This document shows, one piece after another, positions 1 to 10,816 of a stretch of 64,000 bases of DNA. Below the pieces are notes generated by a model. The model saw only the letters and a program-made list of their open reading frames with translations, was not told the DNA's origin and did not search any database. Each line of letters starts with the position of its first letter. The first letter of the stretch is position 1. The position numbers were made by a program, and so were the translations under genes. Origin of the DNA: JBKQVT01 sp963804825 (GTDB lineage Bacteria > Planctomycetota > Planctomycetia > Pirellulales > Thermoguttaceae); NCBI GenBank assembly GCA_963804825.1, contig CAWDRV010000003.1:1240001-1304000 (forward strand), written 5' to 3'.

Positions 1-39
1 GAGCGAGACGCGCGGCTTGCGGAGCAGCTTGACGACTGA
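1..39 (+). CDS. 3' end of an upstream gene, possibly the antitoxin partner
   Basis: Only the last twelve codons and the TGA stop are inside the window; they encode a charged tail ending LAEQLDD. The stop overlaps the ATG of the next gene (TGATG), so the two are probably translationally coupled. As the next gene looks like a RelE/ParE-type toxin, this may be its antitoxin, but that rests on arrangement alone. Confidence 0.4.
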   Translation, partial: ERDARLAEQLDD

Positions 40-386
40 TGTTTACCCTCGTCTGGACGCCGGAGGCGCAATCCGCTTATGAGGGCCTGAAGACCAAGGC
101 CGAAGCAAGCCTTGCGGCCCGCAAGAAGAAGGCCAAGACAAAGGCCTCTCGGGCCGAAGGGCTTTTTAAGCAGGTTCACAAGAGCCTGCAAACCTTGGCT
201 TCCAATCCCAGGCATCCGGGATTGGCGACCCATGAGTTTCATTCCCTGCCGCACCCTTACGACCAGCGGCAAAAGGTGTTTGAGGCGTACGCGCAGAGCC
301 GGACGCCGGGGGCGTATCGCGTCTTTTGGTGCTACGGCCCGAAGAAGCGAGAAATCACCGTGATCGCTATTACGCCACACCCGTAA
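39..386 (+). CDS. RelE/ParE-like toxin-family protein
   Basis: This is a small basic protein of 115 residues. The N-terminus (FTLVWTPEAQSAYEGL) and the C-terminal pattern YRVFWCYG...ITVIAITPHP match the strand order of the RelE/ParE toxin fold, in which a toxin either cuts mRNA on the ribosome or poisons gyrase. A lysine-rich helix (residues about 28-40) is longer than in typical RelE. The ATG overlaps the stop of the preceding gene, as in antitoxin-toxin operons. I cannot tell a ribonuclease from a gyrase inhibitor. An unrelated RelE-fold protein is also possible. Confidence 0.55.
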   Translation: MFTLVWTPEAQSAYEGLKTKAEASLAARKKKAKTKASRAEGLFKQVHKSLQTLASNPRHPGLATHEFHSLPHPYDQRQKVFEAYAQSRTPGAYRVFWCYGPKKREITVIAITPHP

Positions 387-506
387 GGGTGTTGACGCCC
401 TGCCCATCGGGGAATAAAGTTATCGGGACTCTTAAATTGGGGCTCTCGCTCTGTCAAGAATAAAGACTCCCGCCCCTTTATGATTCCCAGGATAAGGTAG
501 CGAATC

Positions 507-1355
507 ATGCGTTTCGTCATCGATACGAACCAAGTAGATGATATCGCGAGAAGCGATTCGGCACGCACATTCCATCCCACTCTGGTGATTACCCCAGCGA
601 TTTGGGCCGAGATCGTTTCACAGCCACGCCTCACTTCTTGTCTTCCTGCGCTCGCACGGTACGAGCTGGCTTTTGGCATGGGGTATCCGCATGTCTTGGA
701 TGCTCTACGCCTTTTGGGCGAAGATGAAATCCGGGAATTCGTACCGGTTTATCCTGCAGATTCCGAGTGCCATAATATTCTCAGTGGGGTATTTTGCGCA
801 CCAGGCCCCAGACATTTTCAGCATGCTAAGAAGCTGGCACACGATTCAACAGACCGCAGGAAACGCATGCTGTCCTGGTTCGCACAAAGAAAAAAGGAAA
901 ATAGGGATGCCATGTCGCGCGGCGAACACGTCAACCTGGCGGAGTTCTCCAACATTGGCGACGCTGAATCGCATTTCATCACCAGAGAAAAAGCCGTGTG
1001 TCGAAAAACCCTTCTTGCTGAGATTACCAAGGACAATGGAACGATTCGCGCTTCGTCTGCAAATTCGTTGTACGATGCTATTCTGGCGAACCCTTCGCTA
1101 CGTCGCTTCCTGCGGCTCGACCTTACGTTTGCGATTGCATACATCGGTTCTTGGAGTACAAAAACGATGAACAACCTGGGAGACCTCCAGGCGAACCGCA
1201 GTGATATTCCCGATATTATGCTGGCGCTGTATGCGGCCGACGGCGACACGATTCTTACTAACGACAAACGCCTCCAAGCCGCTTTTCGGTTCTGCGATCC
1301 CCTTGAGAAAGTCCGCCTTTCCACATGGGGGGCTGAGCGCCAAAGCGTCGCCTGA
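507..1355 (+). CDS. PIN-domain-like protein
   Basis: The protein has 282 residues. It starts MRFVIDTNQV, the first acidic strand of PIN nucleases (Asp6), has an acidic position in PAIWAEIV near residue 35, and ends with GDTILTNDKRL, which matches the late PIN motif with a conserved Asp. PIN domains are metal-dependent ribonucleases, often VapC toxins. VapC is usually about 130 residues, so this longer form with a middle helical insertion (residues about 90-200) is more like the stand-alone larger PIN families. No antitoxin-like ORF is visible directly upstream. Function is inferred from motifs only. Confidence 0.55.
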   Translation: MRFVIDTNQVDDIARSDSARTFHPTLVITPAIWAEIVSQPRLTSCLPALARYELAFGMGYPHVLDALRLLGEDEIREFVPVYPADSECHNILSGVFCAPGPRHFQHAKKLAHDSTDRRKRMLSWFAQRKKENRDAMSRGEHVNLAEFSNIGDAESHFITREKAVCRKTLLAEITKDNGTIRASSANSLYDAILANPSLRRFLRLDLTFAIAYIGSWSTKTMNNLGDLQANRSDIPDIMLALYAADGDTILTNDKRLQAAFRFCDPLEKVRLSTWGAERQSVA

Positions 1356-1489
1356 CCTCTTGGGTGCCTGCATATATCGGAATTCCGGAGTAATTCCGGG
1401 AGCGCAATCCTGGTATTGATGAGACGGGTGGGATTCGCTCGTCGCGAGGATCGCCCCGCACGACGCAGTCGAGGGGCTTTCTTCCCCTC

Positions 1490-1728
1490 AGCCCCGGCGG
1501 GGCGACAGTCAATAGCCAGGGGCGTCAGCCCCTGGGACATGATCGAACAACGAACGCATGAGCCCCGAAGGGGCGACAGAATCGCCGATTTCCCGATTAC
1601 TGTCGCCCCTTCGGGGCTTGCGATGATCGTTTGACCATCGCACCAGGGGCTTACGCCCCTGGCTATTGACTATCGCCCCTTCGGGGCTGCACGGTAATGA
1701 CTGTCGCCCCTTCGGGGCTTACGCGATA
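1490..1728. repeat. REP-like inverted repeat cluster
   Basis: The gap between the PIN gene and acs is filled with palindromic units built on GCCCCTTCGGGGC and CCAGGGGC-N-GCCCCTGG. A 35-base left arm (1490-1524) is the near-perfect reverse complement of 1654-1688, with about four mismatches, and two further GCCCCTTCGGGGC hairpins lie at about 1602-1618 and 1706-1720. This looks like a planctomycete REP/BIME-type element between genes. It could also form terminator-like hairpins for the converging genes. Confidence 0.75.
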
Positions 1729-1745
1729 ACCCCACTCCGCTCACG

Positions 1746-3704
<1,959 letters not shown>

Positions 3705-4142
3705 TCGACTAACTCCTTGGGAATCCAGGGGATAAAAAGACTTGGGATGGGGCCGGCCTGCCCAGCGAGAGGGGCGGCCGGCCCGCAATGTTCAACTCGA
3801 CCTCTTTCTCTGTGCTGTCACGCTTGAGTGCTCTGCCACCCGTGAGAGTTACTGATTCTACGAAAGGACCATGGGGGTGTCAACGAGTCGGAAGACTTGC
3901 CAAGGGGGATAATTGTAACGACTACCCCGTCTTTCACGGGGCGACACAATCCCTCCAATCCGCACAAACCTCAAACCTGTCCGGTGGTGCAAGAAAACAG
4001 TTTTGTCGGGCGATGATGGCAGTAACGAATCTGCTCAGAAAACCACATTCGCCGGGTTCGCCGGGTTTTCGAGCTATGCCTTTCGGTTCGTGGAAATCGG
4101 TCGCGCCGAAGGTAGGTAATCCAAGCAACAGGGGAGGGGACA
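3705..4142. other. divergent intergenic region between acs and the porin gene
   Basis: This 438-base gap separates two divergently transcribed genes and must hold both promoters. I see no convincing coding sequence and no clear -35/-10 pair. The only obvious element is the strong ribosome binding site GGGGAGGGG just before 4143. Confidence 0.5.
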
Positions 4143-5663
4143 ATGACGGCGCAACTGCTGTGCGTCATGGGATTATTCGTCTGCGGCGGTGATCCGGTCT
4201 TCCAGGCCGGCCCGCCGGCTCAGGTCCAAAATACCGTCCAGGTTTCCCCGATGGGGCAACCGGGCTATCCGATGGTCGCCTGGGCTGCCCCGGCCCCGGC
4301 TGCGGCCGGCGGCACGGCGGTGGTGCCCGCCGGATATGGATATGATGTGGCGGTCAATCAGGCCTCCGCGCCCATGCCGCCCCAGACGCCGGCGCTGATG
4401 TCGGCAGAGATGCCAGCAGAGATGCCGGCACCAACGCCGGCAGTCCAGCCCGAGGGCGTCCAATACTTCAACTTGGAGGAGTTGAAGACGGAAATGAAAA
4501 GTCTCGCTTGGACCAAGGGCGACTATACCATTACGCCCTATGGCTATCTCTGGGCCAACCTGGTCGAGGAAGCGGGACGGACCTACCCGGGCAATTATCC
4601 CCTCTACGTGTCGAAGCCGCGGCCGAACACGAACGACGACTGCTATGTCAACGCGCGATCGACGCGGCTGGGGTTCGACGTGCTCGGACCTCGGATCGAT
4701 TGTCTGGACGGCGCCCAGAGCGGCGGCAAGGTCGAAATCGACTTCCAGCGGCAGATCGACGTCGATTACAAGCCCAGCCTGTTGCTGCGGCACGTCTACG
4801 CCGAGGTGAAGAACGACGATTTCCGCCTGCTGGTCGGCCAGACGTGGGACGTGATTTCGCCGCTGACGCCCGGCGTGCTCTTCTATTCGGTTGGGTGGGA
4901 CGGCGGCAATATCGGTTACCGGCGGCCGCAGTTCCGCGCGGAACGCTACCTGGCCCTCTCCGACACCTTCCAGGTGATCACGCAAGGCTCCGTCGATACG
5001 TGCCAGTCGTCAGACACGACGGGCTCGGCCACGACCTACACCGCGCTGAACTCCGGATGGCCGATTCTGGAAGGCCGCGTCGCCATGCGCGTCGGACCGC
5101 GCGGCCCGGGCTGCCTTCCCTGGGAATGGGGCGTGTCCGGCCACATCGGCGAGTTCGTCTACGACTTCGTCCAGGGCAGCGTCTTCCATTTCCCCAGCGT
5201 AGACGGCGTGCCGGTGCGCACCTGGTCGTTCAACACCGACCTCCGCGTGCCGATCACGAGCCGGTTCGGCGTGCAGGGAGAGCTGTTCATGGGCCAGGCC
5301 CTCGGCCCGTTCTTTGGCGGCGTCGGCCAAACCGTCAACGTCACCCCGTACACCGACTCCCACAGCGTCATTCATTATGCGTCGGGCGACGCCATCCGCT
5401 CTCGCGGCGGTTGGGTCAACCTCTGGTACGACTGGACGCCGCGGCTGCACAGCCACACCGGTTACTCGATCGACGATCCGATCGATGGGGACGTGAATTC
5501 CGGCCGCGTGTACAACGCCTTCTACTTTGCCAACGTGAGCTTCGACGTTACCCCGAAGTTGCTCGTGGGATTTGAGTACACCTCTTGGAGGACGCTCTGG
5601 GCTGGCCCAACGGTGGACGCGACTTCCCAGAACTTCAACTTTGTGGTCAAGTACGGATTCTAG
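4143..5663 (+). CDS. outer-membrane porin-like protein (DcaP-type)
   Basis: The protein has 506 residues. A short hydrophobic N-terminus is followed by a Pro/Ala-rich linker with repeated MPAEMPAPTPA-like units (residues about 30-100). The remainder is a predicted beta-barrel with alternating aromatic strands, including LGFDVLGP, RHVYAEVKNDDFRLLVGQTWD and a C-terminal strand ending in Phe (NFNFVVKYGF), typical of outer-membrane proteins inserted by BamA. The pattern resembles the DcaP-like porins common in planctomycetes. The adjacent acetate transporter suggests uptake of small organic acids across the outer membrane. A strong ribosome binding site supports the start. Confidence 0.75.
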   Translation: MTAQLLCVMGLFVCGGDPVFQAGPPAQVQNTVQVSPMGQPGYPMVAWAAPAPAAAGGTAVVPAGYGYDVAVNQASAPMPPQTPALMSAEMPAEMPAPTPAVQPEGVQYFNLEELKTEMKSLAWTKGDYTITPYGYLWANLVEEAGRTYPGNYPLYVSKPRPNTNDDCYVNARSTRLGFDVLGPRIDCLDGAQSGGKVEIDFQRQIDVDYKPSLLLRHVYAEVKNDDFRLLVGQTWDVISPLTPGVLFYSVGWDGGNIGYRRPQFRAERYLALSDTFQVITQGSVDTCQSSDTTGSATTYTALNSGWPILEGRVAMRVGPRGPGCLPWEWGVSGHIGEFVYDFVQGSVFHFPSVDGVPVRTWSFNTDLRVPITSRFGVQGELFMGQALGPFFGGVGQTVNVTPYTDSHSVIHYASGDAIRSRGGWVNLWYDWTPRLHSHTGYSIDDPIDGDVNSGRVYNAFYFANVSFDVTPKLLVGFEYTSWRTLWAGPTVDATSQNFNFVVKYGF

Positions 5664-5744
5664 GCGGCCGCTGGCCGTCGCCGGTGTTTCCGCTTGGCGT
5701 GTTATCAATCGGATTTCCCGTTTAACCATCAACCCAATACTCCC

Positions 5745-6338
5745 ATGAACGAACCAAACCTGACTCAAATCAAGGATACCACGGCCAATCCCGCGCCGTT
5801 GGGCCTGCTTGGATTCGGCATGACGACCGTGTTGCTCAACCTGCACAACGCGGGCTTCTTTCAGCTCAACAGCATGATTCTGGCGATGGGCATCTGTTAC
5901 GGCGGACTGGCGCAAGTCATCGCGGGCGGCATGGAGTGGAAGAAGGGCAACACGTTTGCCGCCACCGCCTTCCTTTCCTACGGCCTCTTCTGGCTCTCGC
6001 TCGTGACGTTGCTTATCCTGCCAAAATCTGGATTGGGCGCGGCGTCCGATGAGACCGCCATGGCCGCCTACCTCGCCATGTGGGGAATTTTCACCGCCGT
6101 CATGTTCGTCGGCACCTTCCGGCTCAACCGCGCGTTGCAGGTGGTGTTTGGCACGCTGGCGGTTTTGTTCTTTCTACTGGCCATCGGCGATTTCACCAAC
6201 ATCGGCGCCGGCTTCAAACATTTCACCGGCTACGAAGGAGTGGTCTGCGGCTTCTCCGCAGTTTACACCGGACTGGCGCAGGTGCTGAACGAAGTATTTG
6301 GCAAAGTCGTGCTGCCGCTCGGCATGGTGAAAAAATAA
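5745..6338 (+). CDS. satP: acetate uptake transporter, SatP/YaaH (GPR1/FUN34) family
   Basis: The 197-residue membrane protein carries the family signature NPAPLGLLGFGMTT near the N-terminus and about six transmembrane segments, with conserved FFQLNS and GGLAQVIAGGMEWKKGNTF motifs. The family moves acetate, and sometimes succinate, with protons across the inner membrane. The ATG at 5745 puts the signature near residue 20, as in other members; an earlier TTG adds 17 non-conserved residues. Lying downstream of the porin and near acs, it fits an uptake-then-activation route. The ribosome binding site is weak and the base composition slightly lower in GC than its neighbours, which may mean transfer. 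Confidence 0.85.
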   Translation: MNEPNLTQIKDTTANPAPLGLLGFGMTTVLLNLHNAGFFQLNSMILAMGICYGGLAQVIAGGMEWKKGNTFAATAFLSYGLFWLSLVTLLILPKSGLGAASDETAMAAYLAMWGIFTAVMFVGTFRLNRALQVVFGTLAVLFFLLAIGDFTNIGAGFKHFTGYEGVVCGFSAVYTGLAQVLNEVFGKVVLPLGMVKK

Positions 6339-6346
6339 TCAAAACA

Positions 6347-6397
6347 GGGACGCAGCTAGTTTATCACACCCCATCTTACCAATACTAGCTGCGTCCC
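6347..6397 (+). terminator. stem-loop terminator after satP
   Basis: A perfect 14-bp inverted repeat (6347-6360 GGGACGCAGCTAGT and 6384-6397) with a 23-base loop lies directly after the satP stop. The stem is flanked by A-rich bases upstream and GGTTT downstream, so it could act as a weak bidirectional terminator. Confidence 0.6.
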
Positions 6398-6549
6398 GGT
6401 TTCGACTCCTCCAATACCAGTGATCTCCCCTTCTCATGTCCCCACCATGCCCACCGGGGGTATTGACGCGATTCCGCAAAGCCGCTACGGTCAAAGCGGA
6501 AGTTGCGACAAATCCCTTGTCACACACCGCCCCTTGAGAAAGGGAAACG

Positions 6550-7449
6550 ATGGAACTCGAAACCCTGCGTCTACCCCAGCATCCCCTTGCCTCGCCGGGC
6601 GTGGGCGAGAAGCATCGGCAACGGCTGCTCTCGGTCTTGATATGTGTGCTTCTACTGTCGGGCTGTTCAAGCCAGGTTCCCAGCGCCTCCCCACCCGGGT
6701 CTGCGTCGCCGGCGGCCGACGCGCCAAAGCCGCCCGGCATTGCCGAGTCCGACGTCCCGCGTTTCATTGCCGTGCGCCACGAACTGGTGGTCGAGGCCGC
6801 CGAAGATGAATTGCCGAAAGCCTGGGAGTCGGTCGAGGATTTCTGCCGCGCGACCCACTGCGACATCGTCGCATCCAGCATTCGCCAGAAGACCTCCGAC
6901 TCGCCCCCAAGCGCCACGTTGTCATTGCGGATGGTCCCCAACCAGATCAACCACTTGATGGAGCGGATCGAAGCGGTTGGGAAAATCGTCGAGCATAAGA
7001 CCGAGAGGGTGGATGAAACCGCTGCGGTGATTGACGTGGAGGCCAAGCTCAAGAACCTCACGGAGCTGCGTGATCGTTTGCGCAAGATGCTCGGCACTGC
7101 CAACGCGAACGTGAAAGACATCGTGGAAGTCGAGCGGGAGCTTTCCCAGACACAGTCCGAGTTGGATAGCCTTCAGACGACGCGCAAGGCCCTGGCCAAT
7201 GAGACCGAGAAAGTGGCCGTAAATATTTCATTTTGCGCAAGCCAATCGATAGCGGAAACCGGCACCTTTGCCCCCATCGTCACCGCCTGGTACAGCCTCG
7301 GCCATGTTCTTGCGGAGAGCGTCGCGGCCGCCATCGTTTTCGTGGTGGCGGCCATTCCCTGGTTGGTGCTGCTCGTACCGAGCCTCTGGCTCTTGCTCAA
7401 GGTGTGGAGGAAGTTGCGCGGGAAGCGAGCAACGCCGGTCGGCAAATGA
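6550..7449 (+). CDS. DUF4349-family lipoprotein
   Basis: The 299-residue protein has an N-terminal signal with lipobox LLLSGC (Cys39). A conserved central domain follows, with AVIDVEAKLKNLTELRDRL and a coiled-coil stretch (VKDIVEVERELSQTQSELDSL, residues about 185-220). A C-terminal transmembrane segment (about residues 260-285) has a basic cytoplasmic tail. This order is that of DUF4349 proteins, which are envelope proteins of unknown molecular function. A GAAAGGG sequence precedes the ATG. It converges on the following acyl-CoA synthetase gene. Confidence 0.75.
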   Translation: MELETLRLPQHPLASPGVGEKHRQRLLSVLICVLLLSGCSSQVPSASPPGSASPAADAPKPPGIAESDVPRFIAVRHELVVEAAEDELPKAWESVEDFCRATHCDIVASSIRQKTSDSPPSATLSLRMVPNQINHLMERIEAVGKIVEHKTERVDETAAVIDVEAKLKNLTELRDRLRKMLGTANANVKDIVEVERELSQTQSELDSLQTTRKALANETEKVAVNISFCASQSIAETGTFAPIVTAWYSLGHVLAESVAAAIVFVVAAIPWLVLLVPSLWLLLKVWRKLRGKRATPVGK

Positions 7450-7528
7450 TCCGCATTTCCGTCCCCTTTTTCGTCCGCCGCGCGGCGCCGCTCTGGTACG
7501 AGTTACAGATAGCCTTTGCCGGTCAGCG

Positions 7529-7550
7529 TCGCTTGCGAAACCGCAAGCGA
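7529..7550. terminator. hairpin between convergent genes
   Basis: A perfect 9-bp stem (TCGCTTGCG and its complement) closes a four-base AAAC loop in the gap between two convergent genes. There is no U-tract, so it may be a weak terminator or an mRNA 3'-end stabiliser. Confidence 0.4.
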
Positions 7551-7613
7551 GTCATGGGGCGTCCGGCAAGAAGATGTTGAAAGACGTACTGGCACGGTTC
7601 CCAGAATCAGCAA

Positions 7614-8150
7614 TCACACGTCCTTGCTGACGATGACCACGTCCTCTTCCAGTTCGTCGTTCATCGTGAAACCGCGGTTGCTGAACGTGGTCAACATCCG
7701 GGCGTTTTCCTTGGCGACCTCGGCCACCACCCGCTTGACCCCCCAACGCTTGGCCACTTCCATGCAGTAGTCGCTCAGCATCCCGCCGAATCCAATCCCC
7801 TGCCAACGGTCGCCGACCAGGACCGCGTATTCGGCCACTTCATGGTTGGCGTCGGCCACCAACCGGCCCACGCCGGCCAGACGCCGCTGCCCCTCCTCCT
7901 CGACCTCGGCCACGATCGCAATCTCGCGGTCGTAGTCGATGAAGCAATACCGGGTGGCCATTTCGTGGGTGCTCTGCTTGATGAGCGAACTGAAGCGGGA
8001 ACGGATCGACTCCTTCGAGCAGTGCGCCAGAAGCTCGTGCCACATCGGCTCGTCTTCCGGCTTGATCGGCCGCAAGACGACCGCCGTCCCGTTCTTCAGG
8101 TTCCGCTCGGTCACGTATTCCTCCGGGTAAGGCCGGATCGCCAGGTGCGG
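7614..8150 (-). CDS. GNAT acetyltransferase domain of the acyl-CoA synthetase (frameshifted C-terminal part)
   Basis: In this frame the sequence reads HLAIRPYPEEYVTERNLKNGT and then a GNAT domain. This is the usual linker and C-terminal domain of Pat-type proteins, which are ADP-forming acyl-CoA synthetase plus N-acetyltransferase. The acetyl-CoA-binding motif RWQGIGFGGML is near the end and the domain finishes EEDVVIVSKDV. A one-base frame change at about 8151 separates it from the synthetase portion; an internal ATG at 8114 could also start it independently. In other bacteria Pat acetylates the catalytic lysine of Acs. I regard this and the next entry as one gene. Confidence 0.7.
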   Translation of the reverse strand, partial: PHLAIRPYPEEYVTERNLKNGTAVVLRPIKPEDEPMWHELLAHCSKESIRSRFSSLIKQSTHEMATRYCFIDYDREIAIVAEVEEEGQRRLAGVGRLVADANHEVAEYAVLVGDRWQGIGFGGMLSDYCMEVAKRWGVKRVVAEVAKENARMLTTFSNRGFTMNDELEEDVVIVSKDV

Positions 8151-10299
8151 CGTACTTCCGCACCGTGTGGACGGCCAGCTTCGGGTCGATCACCACCCGG
8201 GCGTCCAGCGCGACCACGTCGTCCGGCGTGACCAGCAGCGGGTTGACGTCCATTTCCTGGATTTCCGGGTAATCGGCGATGAGGTAGGAGAAGCGCATGA
8301 GGATTTCGATGAGGCGGTCGATGTTGGCCGCCGGCTTGCCGCGGTATCCTTGCAGCAGGGGCCAGGACTTGAGCGATTCGAGGGCGCGGCGGGCGAGGGT
8401 TTCGTTCAGCGGCGGCAGGGCCAGGGCCCGGTCCTTGAAGACCTCGGCCGAGATGCCTCCCATGCCCACGAGGATGACCGCCCCGAAAATCGGGTCCCGC
8501 TTCATGCCCATGATCAACTCGAACGCGTTGGGGACGGCGACCATGCGTTGGATGGTCACTCCGATGATCGTGGCGTCGGGGCGCTTCTCCCTGGCCCGGG
8601 CGGTCATCTTCAGGAACGCCTTGGCGACGGCCTCGTCGGAGGCCAGGTTGAGCTTGACGCCGTCGACGTCCGTCTTGTGCGAGATCTGCGGCGAGTGGAT
8701 CTTCATCACGACGGGATAGCCGATTTGCCGCGACAAGGCGACCGCGTCTTCCGGCGTGCGGGCGGCCATCGGCTTGGTGACCGGGATCTCGTAGGCGTCC
8801 AGCAGCGTCTTGGAAACGTTCTCCGAAAGGATCTCGTTCCCCTCGGTCAAGATCGTGTCGAACAGTCCGCGCACCCGCTGCCGGTCCAGCGCGAACGCCA
8901 TGGGGATCTCGCGGGGCGTTTCATGGAGGATTTCCAGGTTCCGCGCGTAGGAGACCAGGTGCATGAACGCGCGGACGGCCTTTTCCGGCGTATCGTAGGC
9001 GGGGATCCCGGCCTGGTCCAACAGCCGGCTGCCCTCGGCCACCGTGTGCCCGCCCATCCACGCCGCCAACACCGGCTTCGGATTCTTCCCCACGGCTTGA
9101 ATGATGGCGCGGGCGGCGCCGGTCGAGTCGGTCATGGCCTGCGGAGTCAGGATGACCAGGACGGCGTCCACGTCCGGGTCTTGCAGGACGATCTCGACGG
9201 TCTTGCCGTAGCGTTCCGGCGGCGCGTCGCCCAGCACGTCGGCCGGGTTGCCGTGCGACCAGCAGGCGGGCAGGAACTCGCTGAGCTTGGCGAGGGTCTC
9301 CGGCGAGAACTTCGCCAGGGTCCCCTCGTGGCTGAGCAGGGCGTCGGTGGTCATCACGCCCGGCCCGCCCGCGTTGGTGACGATGGCCAACCGGTCCCCC
9401 TTGGGCGGGTGATGCAGCGCCAACAGCCCCGCGCAGTCGAACATGTCCTCGATCTGGAAGATCCGTTCGATGCCCGCCCGTTGAAAGGCGGCCGCATACA
9501 CCGAATCGACGCCGGCCATGGCCCCCGTGTGCGACGCGGCCGCCTTCGCCGACTCGGCGAAGCGCCCCGCCTTGTAGGCGACGATCGGCTTGGTCCGGGC
9601 GAACGCCCTCGCCGCCGACACGAACTCCCGCGCCTCGGTGATCGACTCGATGTACATGATGATCGATTGCGTGTCCGTGGCCGAGCCGAAATAGTCGATC
9701 AGGTCGGCGATGCTCACGTCGAGCATGTTGCCCACCGAAACGAAGTACGAGAAACCGAGCCCCGCATCGACGGCCCAGTCCAGGACCGAGGTGCACAACG
9801 CCCCGGATTGCGAAATGAACCCGATGTGGCCCCTGATCGGGGTCGCGGCCGCGAAACTGGCGTTGAGGTGGATGGCGGGAACCATGAACCCGAGGCAGTT
9901 GGGACCGAGGATTCGCATCCCCGAAAACTTGCGCTGCTCCACGCGGATCTGGTCTTCCAGCTTGCGGCCGGGCTCGCCGATCTCGCGGAAACCGGCAGAA
10001 ATGATGACGATCCCCCGAGTCCCCGCCTCGCCGAGCGAACGGACCAGCTCCGGGACCGTGGCCGCCGGCGTGCAGATCACCGCCAGGTCCGGCGCGTGCG
10101 GCAGACTCCGGACGTCCTTGTAGGCTTGAATTCCTTGAACGGACTCCCGCCGCGGATTGACCGGGTAGACCACGCCCGCAAAGCCCGAGCCAATCAGGTT
10201 CCGCAAAACCGTGTAACCGACGCTGGTCGGCGAATCGCTGGCGCCAATGACAGCCACGCGGGTCGGATCGAAGATCTTGTCAAGATTGCGAATGCTCAT
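8151..10299 (-). CDS. ADP-forming acyl-CoA synthetase, Pat-like (N-terminal part of a frameshifted gene)
   Basis: The protein starts with a CoA-binding Rossmann domain (VAVIGASDSPTSVGY), then a succinyl-CoA-ligase-like domain with GFISQSGALCTSVLDWA. The phospho-histidine loop AAASHTGAMAG follows, and then an ATP-grasp domain (GYPVVMKIHSPQISHKTDVDG). These fused alpha and beta subunits interconvert acyl-CoA plus ADP and acid plus ATP plus CoA, although in Pat proteins the synthetase part is often a regulatory sensor. The start has AGGGAG eleven bases upstream. The conserved frame ends at VRKY and then shifts by one base into the GNAT domain; past that point the original frame continues as an unrelated tail to about 7840. 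Confidence 0.85.
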
Positions 10300-10816
10300 G
10301 CGTTCTCCCTGGGGGAGGATGTCATCGGCAAGAAAGCGGATTTTGGTGGGGCTCTACTGTGGTTTTCCGCAACCGCGTCGCGTCGCCGTCGCCCGCTCTC
10401 TCCCTGGAAACTTAGCTTTCCAACACAGAAACCCTACTTTATACCATATCGCCGGGGACTGCGAAAGGACTTGCGATTGCGCAGGATCGGAAGTTTCCGT
10501 AAGCGGCACAGAATGTCGAGAAAAATGGGAATACACCGGGTTTGTGGGTTGCATCCGTGCCGAGAGGAAGATGTTCCGGTTGTATTGAACATGCGGGATG
10601 CGCACACCCGATTATATCATGAATATGGCAGGGACTTTCCGGCGAGGCCCGGCATAGCGCCGGGAAACAATCCGCTCATGCGAGGGGTATGGCCACTCGG
10701 GATCGCCTGTCGCTCCCAAGCGTGATCCATGAACCCGCGCGTGGCGGTTGCCGGCCCAAATTGCCGCCGATCACGGCTTGCAATGCAAGCCGTCGCACAA
10801 CGGAGACGCATCGCCG
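10300..10816. other. divergent intergenic region
   Basis: This gap of about 517 bases separates the minus-strand synthetase gene from the plus-strand glycosyltransferase gene. It has a small GC hairpin, CCCGGC-ATAGC-GCCGGG, near 10651-10667. I see no other recognisable element or believable gene. Confidence 0.45.

Noticed and set aside
3788..4192. Possible gene of 134 codons between acs and the porin
   Set aside because: No ribosome binding site or motif, overlap with the porin start, and random-looking composition in a promoter-bearing gap.
8167..10725. Plus-strand open frame of about 850 codons opposite the Pat-like gene
   Set aside because: Same reason: high-GC antisense shadow with no recognisable motif, while the minus strand encodes the conserved synthetase.
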